Under the pieces are notes generated by a model. The model saw only the letters and a program-made list of their open reading frames with translations. It was not told the DNA's origin and did not search any database. Source: JBPBQZ01 sp050955105 (GTDB lineage Bacteria > Pseudomonadota > Gammaproteobacteria > Burkholderiales > Burkholderiaceae). From it: a DNA stretch of 30,038 bases. Both the position numbers and the translations under genes were made by a program. Shown in pieces: positions 8,202 to 16,326 of this stretch; position 1 is the stretch's first letter, and each line of letters opens with the position of its first letter. Location: the NCBI GenBank assembly GCA_050955105.1, contig JBPBQZ010000143.1:1-30038 (forward strand), read 5' to 3'.

Positions 8202-8900
8202 CTAGACGGCCGGCGCGGCCAGCCGCACCAATCGATAGCCGTGACTGTAGACCGCGGTGAGCCGATAGCCTTGGCTGGGAATCAGCCCGAGCTTCTTGCG
8301 CAGTCGCGACGCATGCGTATCGAGTGTGCGCGACGACACACCGGTCTGCCGTTGCCACACCGCCTCGAGGATGTAATTTCGAGACAGCTCGCGCGACATA
8401 TTGTTGAACAGCAACAGTGCCAGCGAGAACTCTTTTTGCGTCAACGTAATCGCATTGCCATAGGCGCGCACGATGCGGCGGCCCGGATCGAAGATGTGAT
8501 CCTTGAACTGCGCCACTGCGGTCGAAGCCGGCGACGTGCCATGGGCCAGCCGCAACAGCGCGTTGATGCGCGCCAGCAGTTCGGCGCCGCGCGGCGGATC
8601 GGGCATGCAGTCATCGGCTCCCGCGTTCAGGATGTCGACGATGTGCGCTTCGCGCGCATACACGGCCACCACGAGCACGGGTACCGACGGCGCGTGCTGG
8701 CGCACCTGATTCAGAATCTCGTGGGTATGGCCGTCGGCGATGTTTTCAGTAACGACCGCGGCATCGAACGTGTCGCGCCGCATCTTCAATAAAAACGGTT
8801 TGCCGCGCCGGAACAAGTGGCAGGTATGGCCGCCACGTTCAAGGACATTTTCAATAAATTCGGCGTGTGCGACATCCGCATCCAGAATCGCTATTCTCAT
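8202..8900 (-). CDS. OmpR/PhoB-type response regulator with degenerate receiver domain
   Basis: This 232-residue protein has an N-terminal receiver-like domain (1-115) and a C-terminal winged-helix DNA-binding domain (about 130-225; TQKEFSLALLLF and SSRTLDTHASRLRKKLGL). The ATG at 8900 is preferred over an in-frame TTG at 8912. The receiver keeps the fold and the AGADD turn but has lost its active site. The phospho-acceptor position is Thr51 (FDAAVVTEN), the switch Thr/Ser is Ala79, and the conserved Lys is Asp101 (MPDP). The acidic pocket is partly altered (DAD). Phosphorylation in the usual way is therefore unlikely. No histidine kinase is adjacent. It lies 105 bp upstream of hemA on the same strand; targets are unknown. 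Confidence 0.88.
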   Translation of the reverse strand: MRIAILDADVAHAEFIENVLERGGHTCHLFRRGKPFLLKMRRDTFDAAVVTENIADGHTHEILNQVRQHAPSVPVLVVAVYAREAHIVDILNAGADDCMPDPPRGAELLARINALLRLAHGTSPASTAVAQFKDHIFDPGRRIVRAYGNAITLTQKEFSLALLLFNNMSRELSRNYILEAVWQRQTGVSSRTLDTHASRLRKKLGLIPSQGYRLTAVYSHGYRLVRLAAPAV

Positions 8901-9207
8901 AATAGATGGCAACCGATTAGCGGTGAGTGGTTCGTGCGAGGCGGCGGGGAAGGACGCTGAGCGGCTTCCCCTGAAACTCCGCTGGGGAGCCTGCTTGTCA
9001 TGCGGGCGCGACGAACCTAAACTTGGTTTTCATACCTGCGCACCTGCGTTGACAGCAGCACCGGACGCGCGAGCGTCGGTCACGACGCTGCGTTCTCGTT
9101 GCAATCTTCCGCAATTCACACGATTCTTAACAAAGCTGACTCATGCTAAGTGAAGCGTTGTTTACTACCTATCGGATTGGTCCGATAACGCGCCTAGGAC
9201 TAGTCTG
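8901..9207. other. divergent intergenic region
   Basis: The 307 bp between the divergent regulator and the small membrane protein gene hold no ORF I can support. I see no convincing promoter pair. The only clear structure is the inverted repeat at 9170-9187, listed separately. Confidence 0.6.
9170..9187. repeat. perfect 7-bp dyad upstream of the membrane protein gene
   Basis: TATCGGA (9170-9176) and TCCGATA (9181-9187) are perfect complements separated by TTGG, ending 20 bp before the ATG at 9208. The position fits either an operator or a small hairpin in the leader. The binding factor is unknown; the divergent regulator is one candidate. Confidence 0.5.
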
Positions 9208-9483
9208 ATGGGGGCATTTGGAACGGCTTTCGTCGGTGCCGTCATTGGCGTGGTGGCGCTGTGGCTCCATCCAATGCGCCCGTTTGCCGTGCATTGGACG
9301 CGCACCTGGCCATTGATGGCCGTGACGGCCGCCGTGGCGGCGCTAGTGGCTAAATATGCAGGCAATCTCAGCGGCCTGTTTCTCGACGGGCAACTGTTGG
9401 AATGGAGCAGCGCGGTATTGGCCGCCATCGTCGCCGCGACGCTGGTCGGCGTTGGCCTGCGCGATAAAGGGCACATCGAATGA
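9208..9483 (+). CDS. small integral membrane protein, unknown function
   Basis: This 91-residue, strongly hydrophobic protein has about three membrane segments: residues 5-20, 35-50 and 65-85. A short positively charged turn (HPMRP, HWTRTW) lies between the first two, and the tail is GLRDKGHIE. I do not recognise a family. AGGA lies eight bases before the ATG. Its stop overlaps the start of the peptidase gene (ATGA at 9480-9483), so the two are probably translationally coupled. The competing minus-strand frame at 9165-9476 looks like a shadow. Confidence 0.75.
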   Translation: MGAFGTAFVGAVIGVVALWLHPMRPFAVHWTRTWPLMAVTAAVAALVAKYAGNLSGLFLDGQLLEWSSAVLAAIVAATLVGVGLRDKGHIE

Positions 9484-11441
9484 ACCAGGCAAGTGTGTTG
9501 TCGGCAACTGCTGACCCAGTCTCATCCAACATTCCCGCGCGGCTCGCCGCGTTACGTCGCGCGATGGCCGACGCGTCCCTGTCCGCGTGGATCGCGCCAT
9601 CGGCGGATCCACATTTGTCCGAATATTTGCCGGCGCGCTGGCTCTCGCGCGTGTGGCTAAGCGGATTTTCCGGATCGGCCGGCACGCTGGTAGTCACCGC
9701 GGAATGGGCCGGCTTATGGACCGACAGCCGCTACTGGACGCAGGCCGAAGCACAACTGGCGGGTAGCGGCATCGACTTGATGCGGATACGCGCCGGCGAG
9801 CGCGAGCCGCATGTCGGCTGGCTGGCTTCGCATCTCGAAAAAGGCGCGCGCGTGGGCGTCGACGGCGCGGTGTTGGCGACGGCGTCCGCGCGTTATTTGC
9901 TGGAGGCTTGTGCCGAGCAAGGCATCACGGTGGCTAGCGAGCGCGACTTGCTCGATGACATCTGGACCGATCGGCCGGGCCTGCCGGATACACCTGTCTA
10001 TGAGCACGTCGCGCCGTTCGCCACGCGTACGCGTCAAGACAAGCTGGCGCTCGTGCGCGACACCATGCGCGCGCTGGGTGCTCATTGGCATTGGGTATCG
10101 ACGCTCGACGACATCGCCTGGATCTTCAATTTGCGCGGCGCCGATGTCGAACACAATCCGGTGTTTGTCGCCCATGCATTGATCTCGATGGATACAGCCA
10201 CGCTGTTCGTGCAGCCTGGCAAGATCGATTCGACCACCCGCGCCGCATTGGCGCGCGATGGCGTTGAACTGGCGGCTTACGACAGCGCATTGACGCGGCT
10301 CGAGCAATTGGGCGGCGCGGGCGCCACGCTGCTGATCGATCCGCGCAAGATCACTTGGGGCACCTTGCAGGCATTCACACGAGCTGGCGGCCAGGCGCTG
10401 TCTTCAGGCGCTGAGACCGCATTGCCAGCCGCACAGCCTTCCGTCATCGAGGTCATCAATCCGTCGACCCTCGAGAAATCTCAAAAAACCGCGGCCGATG
10501 CCAGCCATGTGCGCGCCACCATGGAATACGACGGTGCCGCGCTGTGCGAATTTTTCGCCTGGTTCGAGCAAGCCATGGGCCGCGAACGCATTACCGAATT
10601 GACCGTCGATGAGCAATTGACGGGGTGGCGCGCCCGCCATGCCGAATTCATCACCACCAGTTTTTCGACCATTGCCGGTTTCAATGCGAATGGCGCCATG
10701 CCGCATTACCGCGCCACGCAAGCGGCGCACGCGGTCATAGAAGGTGATGGCTTGCTGTTGATCGATTCCGGCGGTCAATACCTGGGCGGCACCACCGATA
10801 TCACGCGCGTCGTGCCCATCGGCACGCCATCCGCGGCGCAGCGCCGCGATTTCACGCTCGTCCTGAAAGCCATGATCGCCTTGTCGCGCGCACGCTTTCC
10901 GCGCGGCATCCGCTCGCCGATGATTGACGCGATCGCGCGCGCGCCACTATGGGCAGAGGGGCTCGACTACGGTCATGGCACGGGGCACGGCGTTGGCTAC
11001 TTCCTCAACGTGCATGAAGGTCCGCAGGTTATCTCGTATTACGCGAATGCCGAACCGCAGACGGCGATGCAAGAAGGCATGATCACGTCGATCGAGCCCG
11101 GCGTTTATCGGCCGGGCAAGTGGGGCGTGCGCATTGAGAATCTGTCATTGACGATTCAGGCGACGCGTGGCGCGGCGGCCGTTGCCAAGACCGCCGCGGC
11201 TGACGAAGGTGTGGCGGATCTGGCGGACACCCGCATCGATGAAGACAGTCTTGCCGACTATCTGGAATTCGAGACGCTGACACTATGCCCGATCGATACG
11301 CGCTGCATCGACCTGGCGCTGATGCGCAGCGACGAAAGCGCCTGGCTCAACGACTATCACCTGACGGTGCGGCAACGATTGGCGCCCTATCTGCAAGGCA
11401 CCGCGGCGGCCTGGCTGAACGCGCGCACGCAGCCGATCTGA
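9480..11441 (+). CDS. aminopeptidase P family (Xaa-Pro) metallopeptidase
   Basis: This 653-residue three-domain M24B peptidase removes N-terminal residues preceding proline. Two creatinase-like N-terminal domains (from about residue 20, IPARLAALRRAM; WTDSRYW at about 81) precede the pita-bread catalytic domain. The five metal ligands are all visible: Asp429 and Asp440 (DSGGQYLGGTTDITR), His503 (GTGHGVGYF), Glu539 (SIEPGVY) and Glu553 (RIENL). It is probably a cytoplasmic, manganese-dependent enzyme. It is longer than the roughly 600 residues usual for this type because of an Ala/Asp-rich segment at about 562-598, near the C-terminal domain. It is coupled to the upstream membrane protein and converges on the AsmA-like gene. 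Confidence 0.93.
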   Translation: MNQASVLSATADPVSSNIPARLAALRRAMADASLSAWIAPSADPHLSEYLPARWLSRVWLSGFSGSAGTLVVTAEWAGLWTDSRYWTQAEAQLAGSGIDLMRIRAGEREPHVGWLASHLEKGARVGVDGAVLATASARYLLEACAEQGITVASERDLLDDIWTDRPGLPDTPVYEHVAPFATRTRQDKLALVRDTMRALGAHWHWVSTLDDIAWIFNLRGADVEHNPVFVAHALISMDTATLFVQPGKIDSTTRAALARDGVELAAYDSALTRLEQLGGAGATLLIDPRKITWGTLQAFTRAGGQALSSGAETALPAAQPSVIEVINPSTLEKSQKTAADASHVRATMEYDGAALCEFFAWFEQAMGRERITELTVDEQLTGWRARHAEFITTSFSTIAGFNANGAMPHYRATQAAHAVIEGDGLLLIDSGGQYLGGTTDITRVVPIGTPSAAQRRDFTLVLKAMIALSRARFPRGIRSPMIDAIARAPLWAEGLDYGHGTGHGVGYFLNVHEGPQVISYYANAEPQTAMQEGMITSIEPGVYRPGKWGVRIENLSLTIQATRGAAAVAKTAAADEGVADLADTRIDEDSLADYLEFETLTLCPIDTRCIDLALMRSDESAWLNDYHLTVRQRLAPYLQGTAAAWLNARTQPI

Positions 11442-11454
11442 ACGGTTCGAGCGG

Positions 11455-12582
11455 CTATTTGCCGATCAGGTTCAACAGCGCGCCGCCGATGCCCTTGGTG
11501 GTCGCGCCGACGCCTTCCGCCACGCCCTTCGCGCCAACACCCAGCGCCTGTGCCAATCCCGCACCGAGCTTTTTCGCGATACCTTCATTCAGCGAAAAAT
11601 GCGGATCGCGGAGGTCGCCATCCAGCTCGAAGTGCAGCACCAACTGGTCGTTTTTATTTTTGAGAGCGGCTAACACGGTCTTGCGCGGTACCGCGAGCAG
11701 CGTGCCCAGCGGCGTGTCGGACTGTTTGAATTGCAGATGATTCAGTGTGAGCGTGCCAGGTGCATGAATCCGGTAATTGAGCGTATTGGCGGTCATATCG
11801 AGATCGAGCGTGCCGCTCTCGATATCGGCATCGCTGCCCTTCGCAATATACGGACGCAACGCGCCGACATCCACGCTCCGCAAAACCGTATGAATCTGCG
11901 AATCCTTGTTCGCCAGCACGATCCAGCCGCTCATGTCGATGCTGCTCGGCGTTTGCGCACCGCTGATGCCGCCGGTGATATGAAACACCGTGCGCGTGGT
12001 CAACATGGGAAAGTTCAGTGGCCCGACATGTGTTTCGATGTTGTCCAGCGTCAGTCGATAAGGCGATGCGGCGACCGTGCCATCGAAGAAATCGACGCGC
12101 GACTGATGGAAGTTGATTTCGCCGATATCCGTTTCGCGTGGCGCGCTGCCGCCGGCTTGGGTCGCGACGGTCGGCGTGCCGATGCTCTGTTGCAGATTCG
12201 GCAGCAGCGAGATTTTGCCGTCTGCCGTGCGCAGCACCGACAGGTAGGCACCATACACGTCGATACGATGGATGCGCGTACGATGCGACAGGGCGGCGAA
12301 AAAATCCGGCTGCAGCACGACGCGCGTCGCGGTCAAGGTTTCGCGCGCCGGCCACGACAGCGACGCGGGCGCCTTCAGAATCACATTGCTCAGTTCGACC
12401 TGTGAAAATCCCACGTCGATCGCCGCAGCGCTGCCATCGGGGCCGAGCGCTGCAAGCACCTGCGTCTTGACCAGTGCGGCGGCGGCATGCAGCGCCAGCG
12501 CCACCAGCATGGCCAGCAAGATCACCGCACCCGCAACGATCCAGGCGATGCGGCGGCCGCGACGGGGTGGATGCAATGCCAT
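11455..12582 (-). CDS. AsmA/DUF748-like envelope protein
   Basis: This 375-residue protein has a basic N-terminus (HPPRRGRR), one membrane anchor at about residues 12-34, and a long periplasmic part rich in alternating beta-strand sequence. The repeating pattern (VELSNVILKAPASLSW, LTLDNIETHVGPLNFP, GTLDLDMTANTLNYRI, GTLTLNHLQF) resembles AsmA-like/DUF748 proteins. Members of that superfamily form beta-grooves implicated in envelope lipid transport. The C-terminus is glycine-rich and possibly amphipathic (KKLGAGLAQALGVGAKG). It begins 11 bp after ettA, so co-transcription is likely. Substrate is unknown. Confidence 0.75.
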   Translation of the reverse strand: MALHPPRRGRRIAWIVAGAVILLAMLVALALHAAAALVKTQVLAALGPDGSAAAIDVGFSQVELSNVILKAPASLSWPARETLTATRVVLQPDFFAALSHRTRIHRIDVYGAYLSVLRTADGKISLLPNLQQSIGTPTVATQAGGSAPRETDIGEINFHQSRVDFFDGTVAASPYRLTLDNIETHVGPLNFPMLTTRTVFHITGGISGAQTPSSIDMSGWIVLANKDSQIHTVLRSVDVGALRPYIAKGSDADIESGTLDLDMTANTLNYRIHAPGTLTLNHLQFKQSDTPLGTLLAVPRKTVLAALKNKNDQLVLHFELDGDLRDPHFSLNEGIAKKLGAGLAQALGVGAKGVAEGVGATTKGIGGALLNLIGK

Positions 12583-12593
12583 CTAGTTCTGGC

Positions 12594-14261
12594 TCAACGG
12601 GTGATGGGTTTGTAATGCAGACGTTTGGGTTTGGCGCCTTCCTCACCCAGTCGACGTCGCTTGTCGGCTTCGTATTCCTGGTAGTTGCCATCGAAGAACG
12701 ACACTTGCGAATCGCCTTCGAACGACAGGATATGCGTCGCGATACGATCGAGGAACCAGCGATCATGCGAGATCACCAGCACGCAACCGGCGAACTCCAG
12801 CAAGGCATCTTCCAGCGCGCGCAAGGTCTCGACGTCCAGATCATTCGAGGGTTCATCGAGCAGCAGCACGTTACCGCCGGCGATCAAGGTCTTCGCCAAA
12901 TGCAACCGGCCGCGTTCACCGCCCGACAGGCTGCCGACATTCTTCTGCTGGTCGCCGCCCTTGAAATTGAAGCGCCCCAGATACGCTCGGGACGGCGTCT
13001 CGAAGCGGCCCACCGTCAAGGTATCGGCACCGCCGGTCACTTCCTCGAAAACCGTCTTGGAGCCATCCAGCGCATCGCGGCTCTGATCCACATAGGCCAG
13101 CCGCACCGTCGGTCCCTTGCGGATCTCGCCCGAATCGGGCACGTCCACGCCGGTGATCATCTTGAAAAGCGTCGACTTGCCGGCGCCGTTCGAGCCGATC
13201 ACGCCGACGATCGCACCCGGCGGCAGGGTGAAGCTGAGCTTGTCGATCAGCAGGCGGTCGCCGTAGCCCTTGCTGACGTTATCGAAGGTGATCACTTCAT
13301 TGCCCAGGCGCTCGCCCACCGGAATGAAGATCTCCTGCGTCTCGTTGCGTTTTTGATATTCCTGGCTGTTCAACTCTTCGAAACGCGCCAGGCGCGCCTT
13401 CGATTTGGTACGCCGACCCTTGGGGTTCTGGCGCACCCATTCAAGCTCGGTGCGCAGCGCTTTGCGGCGTGCCGATTCGGTCGACTCTTCCTGCTTCAGC
13501 CGATCCTGCTTTTGATCGAGCCAACTGCTGTAGTTACCCTTCCACGGAATCCCGTGACCGCGATCGAGTTCGAGGATCCATTCCGCCGCGTTGTCGAGGA
13601 AGTAGCGATCGTGCGTGACGGCTACGACGGTGCCCGAAAAGCGCGTCAGGAATTGCTCCAGCCAATCCACCGATTCAGCATCCAGGTGATTGGTCGGTTC
13701 GTCGAGCAACAGCATATCGGGCTTCGACAGCAGCAATTGGCACAACGCCACGCGACGCTTTTCGCCACCGGACAGATGGCCGATGCGCGCATCCCAGGGC
13801 GGCAGGCGCAACGCATCGGCCGCCACTTCCAGCTGCTGCTCGACATTGGTTCCTGACGATGCCGCCAGAATCGCTTCGTACTTGGCCTGCTCGGCGGCCA
13901 GCGCATCGAAATCCGCGTCCGGCTCCGCATACGCCGCATAAATGGCGTCGAGCTTGCCTTGTGCTTCGAACACTTCGCCCAATGCCGACTCCACCGCCTG
14001 GCGCACCGTCAACTCAGGGTCGAGCGCGGGCTCCTGCGGCAGATAGCCAATATTGAGATTCGGCATCGGTGTGGCCTCGCCTTCGATATCGCGGTCGACG
14101 CCTGCCATGATTTTGAGAATGGTCGACTTGCCCGAGCCGTTCAAACCCAGCACGCCGATCTTGGCGCCCGGAAAAAACGACAGCGAGATGTCTTTCAGGA
14201 TCTGACGCTTCGGCGGCACGATCTTGCCGACGCGGTTCATTGTGAAAACGTATTGGGCCAT
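12594..14261 (-). CDS. ettA: energy-dependent translational throttle protein EttA
   Basis: This 555-residue ABC-F ATPase has two nucleotide-binding domains and no membrane part. NBD1 has Walker A GLNGSGKST (39-47), signature LSGGEKRRVAL and Walker B LLLDEPTNHLDAES. The inter-domain linker is charged and ends in GRRTKSKARLARFEELNSQ. NBD2 has GSNGAGKST, LSGGERGRLHLAK and VLLLDEPSNDLDVET. The C-terminus KPKRLHYKPITR is typical of EttA. Family role: binds the ribosomal E site and gates entry into elongation according to the ATP/ADP ratio. It is 64 bp downstream of ychF on the same strand, which puts two ribosome-associated NTPases together. Confidence 0.95.
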   Translation of the reverse strand: MAQYVFTMNRVGKIVPPKRQILKDISLSFFPGAKIGVLGLNGSGKSTILKIMAGVDRDIEGEATPMPNLNIGYLPQEPALDPELTVRQAVESALGEVFEAQGKLDAIYAAYAEPDADFDALAAEQAKYEAILAASSGTNVEQQLEVAADALRLPPWDARIGHLSGGEKRRVALCQLLLSKPDMLLLDEPTNHLDAESVDWLEQFLTRFSGTVVAVTHDRYFLDNAAEWILELDRGHGIPWKGNYSSWLDQKQDRLKQEESTESARRKALRTELEWVRQNPKGRRTKSKARLARFEELNSQEYQKRNETQEIFIPVGERLGNEVITFDNVSKGYGDRLLIDKLSFTLPPGAIVGVIGSNGAGKSTLFKMITGVDVPDSGEIRKGPTVRLAYVDQSRDALDGSKTVFEEVTGGADTLTVGRFETPSRAYLGRFNFKGGDQQKNVGSLSGGERGRLHLAKTLIAGGNVLLLDEPSNDLDVETLRALEDALLEFAGCVLVISHDRWFLDRIATHILSFEGDSQVSFFDGNYQEYEADKRRRLGEEGAKPKRLHYKPITR

Positions 14262-14325
14262 GTTGCTCGCGCTAAGGGCTGAATGAAAATTGGCCGCGGG
14301 GCGGCCGGTGCGACGCCGGCTATGT

Positions 14326-15420
14326 TCAACTACTAAACAGGAAGTTCAGGACGTCGCCATCCTTCACCACATATTCCTTGCCCTCGGCGCGCATCTTGCC
14401 GGCTTCCTTGGCACCCTGTTCACCCTTGTTGGCAATGTAGTCGGCAAAGGCGATAGTCTGCGCGCGGATGAAGCCTTTCTCAAAATCAGTGTGGATCACG
14501 CCGGCCGCCTGCGGCGCCGTCGAGCCAGTGCGAATCGTCCATGCGCGCACTTCCTTCACGCCGGCCGTGAAATAAGTCTGTAGGCCCAGCAGCGCATAGC
14601 CGGCACGAATCACACGATTCAAGCCCGGCTCAGCCATGCCCATGTCCTGCAGAAATACGTCGCGGTCTTCCGCGTCGAGGTCGCCGATTTCCGCTTCGAT
14701 CGCCGCGCATACCGCCACCACCGGCGCATGCTCGAGCGCCGCGTGGGCCTTCACGACATCCAGGTACGGGTTGTTCTCGAAGCCGTCGTCCTTGACGTTG
14801 GCCACATACATTGCCGGCTTCGCGGTGATCAGGCAATACGGCTTGAGCAAGGCCTGGTCATCTTCGGAAAGCTTCATCGAACGCACCGGCAGCGCTTTAT
14901 CGAGATGCGCGCGCACGCTTTCGAGTACCGCCAACAGCTTTGCCGCTTCCTTGTCGTTGCCTGATTTGGCCGCCTTGGTATAGCGCGTCAGCGACTTTTC
15001 GATGGTGCCCAAGTCGGCAAGCGCCAGCTCGGTGTCAATGGTGGCGATGTCCGACAGCGGATCGACGCGGCCGGACACATGGATCACATTCGTATCGTCG
15101 AAGCAGCGCACCACGTGCACGATGGCATCGGTTTCGCGAATGGTCGCGAGGAACTGGTTGCCCAGGCCTTCGCCCTTCGACGCGCCCGCCACCAGGCCGG
15201 CGATATCGACGAATTCGACCACTGCCGGCACGATGCGCTCAGGCTTGACGATGGCGGCCAGTGCAGCCAGCCGGTCGTCCGGCACTTCGACCACGCCGAC
15301 ATTCGGCTCGATGGTGCAGAACGGATAGTTCTCCGCGGCGATGCCCGCTTTGGTCAGCGCGTTGAAAAGGGTGGACTTGCCGACGTTGGGCAAGCCGACG
15401 ATGCCGCATTGGAGGCTCAT
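14326..15420 (-). CDS. ychF: redox-regulated ATPase YchF
   Basis: This 364-residue Obg-related P-loop protein is of the normal length when started at the ATG at 15420. Upstream in-frame codons to 15816 are not conserved-looking and run through a hairpin terminator, so I exclude them. Walker A is GLPNVGKST (9-17) and G3 is DIAGL. NVKD stands where Ras-like GTPases have NKxD; YchF has an altered motif here and prefers ATP. The C-terminal TGS domain ends in YVVKDGDVLNFLFSS. The family associates with ribosomes and is linked to the oxidative stress response. A minus-strand TACAAT at 15555-15550 is a candidate -10, giving a leader of about 120 nt. Confidence 0.96.
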   Translation of the reverse strand: MSLQCGIVGLPNVGKSTLFNALTKAGIAAENYPFCTIEPNVGVVEVPDDRLAALAAIVKPERIVPAVVEFVDIAGLVAGASKGEGLGNQFLATIRETDAIVHVVRCFDDTNVIHVSGRVDPLSDIATIDTELALADLGTIEKSLTRYTKAAKSGNDKEAAKLLAVLESVRAHLDKALPVRSMKLSEDDQALLKPYCLITAKPAMYVANVKDDGFENNPYLDVVKAHAALEHAPVVAVCAAIEAEIGDLDAEDRDVFLQDMGMAEPGLNRVIRAGYALLGLQTYFTAGVKEVRAWTIRTGSTAPQAAGVIHTDFEKGFIRAQTIAFADYIANKGEQGAKEAGKMRAEGKEYVVKDGDVLNFLFSS

Positions 15421-15605
15421 GGAAGTACTTTGTAGTGGACCGGAGCGATGGACTCTTGTCGAGACCGTGTGAGGTGCCGCGATGCTGCTGCAGTGCCGTA
15501 AGGTCTGGCGCGGATGCGTCGCCAGCGCAACTTTCGCGCGCAAGCGTGGATTGTAACCTCTTCGGCGCTCAAGGCCGACGGCGGGGTACTTGGCGCATGC
15601 AAACG

Positions 15606-15647
15606 AAGAAAACGAAGAGGCGAGAGCAAACCGCCTCTCGCCTCTTC
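15606..15647 (-). terminator. strong rho-independent terminator after the small exported-protein genes
   Basis: A perfect 13-bp stem joins 15614-15626 (GAAGAGGCGAGAG) to 15635-15647, with an 8-base loop. On the minus strand it is followed by a T-rich tail, GTTTTCTTCGTTT. It ends transcription from the small-protein genes before ychF. Confidence 0.88.
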
Positions 15648-15656
15648 CCTGCATTC

Positions 15657-15678
15657 GCGCGCGACTTGTGTCGCGCGC
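15657..15678. repeat. 9-bp perfect hairpin
   Basis: GCGCGCGAC (15657-15665) pairs with GTCGCGCGC (15670-15678) around a TTGT tetraloop. It lies between the stop of the 67-residue gene and the main terminator. It has no T-run and may protect the 3' end of the mRNA. Confidence 0.6.
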
Positions 15679-15712
15679 TACCGGCCGGTCGCTTCTCGAT
15701 ATGCCGCTTCGA

Positions 15713-15916
15713 TCAACGATGATCCCAATGACGATGATGGTGGCGACGTTCCCATTCACGGCGTTCCCAGTAGCGGTGGCCATCGTAATAGCGGTCACCG
15801 TGCCAGCCTGGTGCAATGATCACTTGCGCGCTGGCGGCGGGTGCGAAGCTGGCAAGGCCGCCGAACAGGCTGGTCAGCAATGCCGCGGCCAAGAGGGTCT
15901 TTTTGGTATTCTTCAT
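15713..15916 (-). CDS. small exported His/Arg/Tyr/Trp-rich protein
   Basis: This 67-residue protein starts with a clear signal peptide (MKNTKKTLLAAALLTSLFGG, then LASFAPAASA, cleavage after ASA near residue 30). The mature part of about 37 residues is very rich in His, Arg, Tyr and Trp, ending RHHHRHWDHR. Export to the periplasm is likely. The composition could bind metal or polyanions, but no function is known to me. AGGAGA precedes the ATG with good spacing. It follows the 36-residue lipoprotein gene after 92 bp and ends before a strong terminator. Confidence 0.82.
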   Translation of the reverse strand: MKNTKKTLLAAALLTSLFGGLASFAPAASAQVIIAPGWHGDRYYDGHRYWERREWERRHHHRHWDHR

Positions 15917-16008
15917 CGACTTCTCCTAATTTTGATATTCAACCCCGGACTAGCGCCCGATGCTACTGTGACGTCAGACCTGCGACGGGGGTTCACCAGG
16001 CCTGTTGC

Positions 16009-16119
16009 CTAGTAACGGTGATAATAGCCCGGGCCGCCCCGGTCCGGTACGACGATGCAGCCGCCCAGCGCACTTCCCAAAATGGCTGCGGTCAGTGCAA
16101 GCAGCAGTGCTTTCTTCAC
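16009..16119 (-). CDS. 36-residue putative lipoprotein with GTG start
   Basis: This tiny gene starts with GTG, six bases after a GGAG Shine-Dalgarno. It begins MKKALLLALTAAILGSALGG and continues CIVVPDRGGPGYYHRY. The basic start, hydrophobic core and lipobox L-G-G-C give a textbook lipoprotein signal. The mature peptide would be only 16 residues, Cys-lipidated and ending in a Tyr/His-rich tail reminiscent of the neighbouring 67-residue protein. An extended -10 (TGCTACAGT, minus strand near 16156-16148) lies about 29 bp upstream. I judge it a real gene because of the lipobox and Shine-Dalgarno; function unknown. Confidence 0.68.
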   Translation of the reverse strand: MKKALLLALTAAILGSALGGCIVVPDRGGPGYYHRY

Positions 16120-16314
16120 GATCTACTCCGTTGGGGTCGATGAACCCACTGTAGCAAGACAAGTGATGACAAGGCGTGTGCGTGTGTAAGAAGACGTGTA
16201 AAAGTAAGCAGACGCTTTTTGTCTCGAAAAGCTGGCCACAGCGGCCGCAGCGCACGGCCATCACGATGGATCAGGCCGAACGCGCCAGCGCCGCGCGCCG
16301 CTTATGAGCACCCC

Positions 16315-16320
16315 TATAAT
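16315..16320 (+). promoter_or_regulatory. -10 element abutting the UbiH-family gene
   Basis: A perfect TATAAT ends six bases before the ATG at 16327. There is no Shine-Dalgarno between them and no convincing -35 hexamer about 17 bp upstream. If it is used, transcription starts at or next to the ATG and the mRNA is leaderless. Confidence 0.5.
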
Positions 16321-16326
16321 GTGCGC

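Larger units (their letters stand above)
15421..15712. other. intergenic region with ychF leader and tandem hairpins
   Basis: This 292-bp stretch carries no supported gene. Its right part holds two strong hairpins after the 67-residue gene. Its left part is the probable leader of ychF, with a candidate -10 (TACAAT) at 15550-15555 on the minus strand and no clear -35. Confidence 0.6.

Noticed and set aside
9165..9476. Minus-strand 103-codon ORF opposite the small membrane protein.
   Set aside because: The plus-strand frame has membrane segments, a ribosome-binding site and an ATGA junction; the minus frame has none of these.
14326..15816. Long 496-codon frame extending ychF upstream.
   Set aside because: The extension beyond 15420 runs through the 13-bp terminator and lacks family similarity; YchF is complete from 15420.
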